Below are positions 6,047 to 7,314 of a stretch of 7,314 bases of DNA, one piece after another. The stretch's first letter is position 1; every line of letters starts with the position of its first letter. The stretch spans positions 1 through 7,314 of the forward strand of contig CANQSG010000103.1 of the NCBI GenBank assembly GCA_947626485.1. The letters run 5' to 3'. The translations under genes were made by a program, and so were the position numbers. A model generated the notes under the pieces. That model was not told the origin of the DNA, made no database searches, and saw nothing but the letters and a program-made list of their open reading frames with translations. This DNA comes from an uncultured Clostridia bacterium (lineage in GTDB: Bacteria > Bacillota > Clostridia > Oscillospirales > Acutalibacteraceae).

Positions 6047-7314
6047 TTACTTTCTCGCAACGCCGCTGCTGCGCGCGGCTGCGGCGACGGCTGCGGCGAC
6101 GGCGGGGCCGACGCGGGGGTCGAAGGCCTTCGGCAGGATGTAATCGGCACAGAGCTCCTCGCTTGAAACAAGGCCGGCGATGGCCTGCGAGGCGGCGAGC
6201 TTCATCGCGTCGTTGATCCCCCGCGCCCGCACGTCGAGTGCGCCGCGGAAGATGCCGGGGAACGCCAGCACGTTGTTGATCTGGTTCGCAAAATCGCTCC
6301 GCCCCGTCCCGACAACGGCCGCGCCGGCCTGTTTCGCGAGGTCGGGCTCGATCTCGGGCACCGGGTTCGCCATCGGAAAGACGACGGCGCCGGGGCGCAT
6401 CGAGGCGACCATCTCGGGCGAGACGACGCCGGGCGCCGAAACCCCGATGAGCACGTCGGCGTCGCGCATGGCGTCGGCCAGCGTGCCCGTCAGCTTGCGG
6501 GAATTTGTGCGTTTGGCGGCAGCGGCGTGGGCGAGGTTGAGACCTTCCATGCCGTCGCAGAGGATGCCGCAGCGGTCGACGAGGATTTGGTCGCGCACGC
6601 CGAGACGTTCGAGCTGTTCGGAAATCGCGATGCCCGCCGAGCCCGCGCCGTTGATGACACAGCGGACGTCCGTCGGCGACTTGCCGACAACCTTTAAGGC
6701 GTTGAGCAGCGCGGCGCCGACGACGACGGCCGTGCCGTGCTGATCGTCGTGAAAGACCGGGATGTCGCAGATCTCCTTGAGCTTGCGCTCGATCTCAAAA
6801 CAGCGCGGCGCGGAAATATCCTCGAGGTTGACGCCGCCGAAGCTGCCCGAGAGCAGGTAAACGGTGCGGACGATCTCGTCGACGTCCTTGCTCTTGATGC
6901 AGAGCGGAAAGGCGTCGACCCCGGCGAAGGCCTTGAACAGGGCGCATTTGCCCTCCATGACCGGCATTCCCGCCTCGGGACCGATGTCGCCCAGCCCGAG
7001 CACGGCGGTGCCGTCCGTGACGACGGCGACGGTGTTGCGCTTGATCGTCAGGCGGCGGGCGTCCTCGGGGTTCTCTGCGATCGCCTTGACCACACGGGCC
7101 ACGCCGGGGGTGTAGATCATCGAGAGGTCGTCGCGGTGACGGATGGGCAGCTTCGACTCGACCGTGAGCTTGCCACCCAGATGTGCGAGGAACGTGCGGT
7201 CGGAGACCTTTCCCAGCTCCACACCCTCGACGCCGCGCAGCTCGTCGACGACGTCCATCGCATGGTCGTGACCGGCGGTGAGCACGGTGATGTCCGCGCG
7301 CATCCGCTCAGGCC
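6047..7314 (-). CDS. Malic enzyme (NAD(P)-dependent), apparently with an N-terminal ACT region; 5' end beyond the window
   Basis: Oxidatively decarboxylates malate to pyruvate with reduction of NAD or NADP, linking C4 acids to pyruvate. Residue numbers count from an in-frame ATG at 7303-7301. The malic N-domain shows the catalytic Tyr Y64 in SMIYTPGVA, K119 in MEGKCALFK, metal ligands E161 and D162 in NLEDISAPR, and D186/D187 in FHDDQHGTA. The NAD-binding domain has GAGSAG (219-224), followed by ANPVPEIEP (312-320) and NQINNVLAFPGIFRGALD (340-357). Residues 1-44 (DITVLTAG to DRTFLAHLGG) resemble the second half of the ACT domain that precedes malic enzymes in many Gram-positive bacteria. The frame stays open past that ATG to the window edge, and there is no Shine-Dalgarno before it, so the ATG is probably internal and the gene 5'-truncated. 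The cofactor preference cannot be read with confidence. It converges on the his operon and is functionally unrelated. Confidence 0.93.
   Translation of the reverse strand, partial: PERMRADITVLTAGHDHAMDVVDELRGVEGVELGKVSDRTFLAHLGGKLTVESKLPIRHRDDLSMIYTPGVARVVKAIAENPEDARRLTIKRNTVAVVTDGTAVLGLGDIGPEAGMPVMEGKCALFKAFAGVDAFPLCIKSKDVDEIVRTVYLLSGSFGGVNLEDISAPRCFEIERKLKEICDIPVFHDDQHGTAVVVGAALLNALKVVGKSPTDVRCVINGAGSAGIAISEQLERLGVRDQILVDRCGILCDGMEGLNLAHAAAAKRTNSRKLTGTLADAMRDADVLIGVSAPGVVSPEMVASMRPGAVVFPMANPVPEIEPDLAKQAGAAVVGTGRSDFANQINNVLAFPGIFRGALDVRARGINDAMKLAASQAIAGLVSSEELCADYILPKAFDPRVGPAVAAAVAAAARSSGVARK
6077..6100. repeat. Two tandem copies of a 12-base unit in the malic enzyme C-terminus
   Basis: GGCTGCGGCGAC occurs twice head to tail, each copy encoding Val-Ala-Ala-Ala on the - strand. 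This makes the low-complexity Ala/Val stretch AVAAAVAAAA near the C-terminus. The unit length keeps the frame. It is likely a simple slippage duplication in a GC-rich, alanine-rich tail. Confidence 0.8.

Noticed and set aside
6572..6649. Reading the malic enzyme cofactor preference from the Asp after the Rossmann GAGSAG motif
   Set aside because: As I recall, an Asp at this position also occurs in NADP-dependent bacterial malic enzymes, so it does not discriminate.
1..7314. A hidden defence system, mobile element, CRISPR array, tRNA or small RNA gene
   Set aside because: Coding density is almost complete with conserved metabolic genes, the only intergenic region over 15 bases is the terminator, and no spaced repeats, transposase-like frames or tRNA-like structures were seen.

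Overview
This window holds the distal nine genes of a histidine biosynthesis operon on the + strand (5'-truncated hisD, then hisC, hisB, hisH, hisA, hisF, hisI, hisE and a PHP-family histidinol-phosphatase, hisK). They converge on a malic enzyme gene on the - strand. A strong bidirectional intrinsic terminator lies between the two. Nearly every base is coding, and the only noncoding stretch longer than about 15 bases is the 60-base terminator region (5987-6046).

Organism: the DNA is GC-rich by eye. The gene order hisD-C-B-H-A-F-I-E-K, separate hisI and hisE, a monofunctional HisB, a PHP-type (not HAD-type) histidinol phosphatase, AAGGAG-type Shine-Dalgarno sites and a malic enzyme that appears to carry an N-terminal ACT region together suggest a high-GC member of the Firmicutes/Clostridia. 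This placement is an inference, held with moderate to low confidence.

Layout: 1-767 hisD (C-terminal 254 residues); 773-1801 hisC; 1798-2388 hisB; 2385-3011 hisH; 3008-3727 hisA; 3721-4476 hisF; 4466-4795 hisI (GTG start, chosen between two candidates); 4788-5123 hisE; 5138-5986 hisK; 5996-6037 terminator; 6047-7314 malic enzyme, - strand, with its 5' end beyond the window.

How the genes work together: HisE and HisI convert phosphoribosyl-ATP to ProFAR, HisA isomerises it to PRFAR, and the HisH-HisF glutamine amidotransferase/cyclase makes imidazole glycerol phosphate and AICAR. HisB dehydrates this product, HisC transaminates it, HisK removes the phosphate and HisD oxidises histidinol to histidine. 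Only the first step (HisG, possibly with HisZ) is missing, and it would be expected upstream of position 1. The genes are packed with 4-11 base overlaps at six consecutive junctions, which suggests tight translational coupling.

I found no mobile element, CRISPR array, RNA gene or unknown system. The region is core metabolism, and the findings are modest refinements rather than discoveries.
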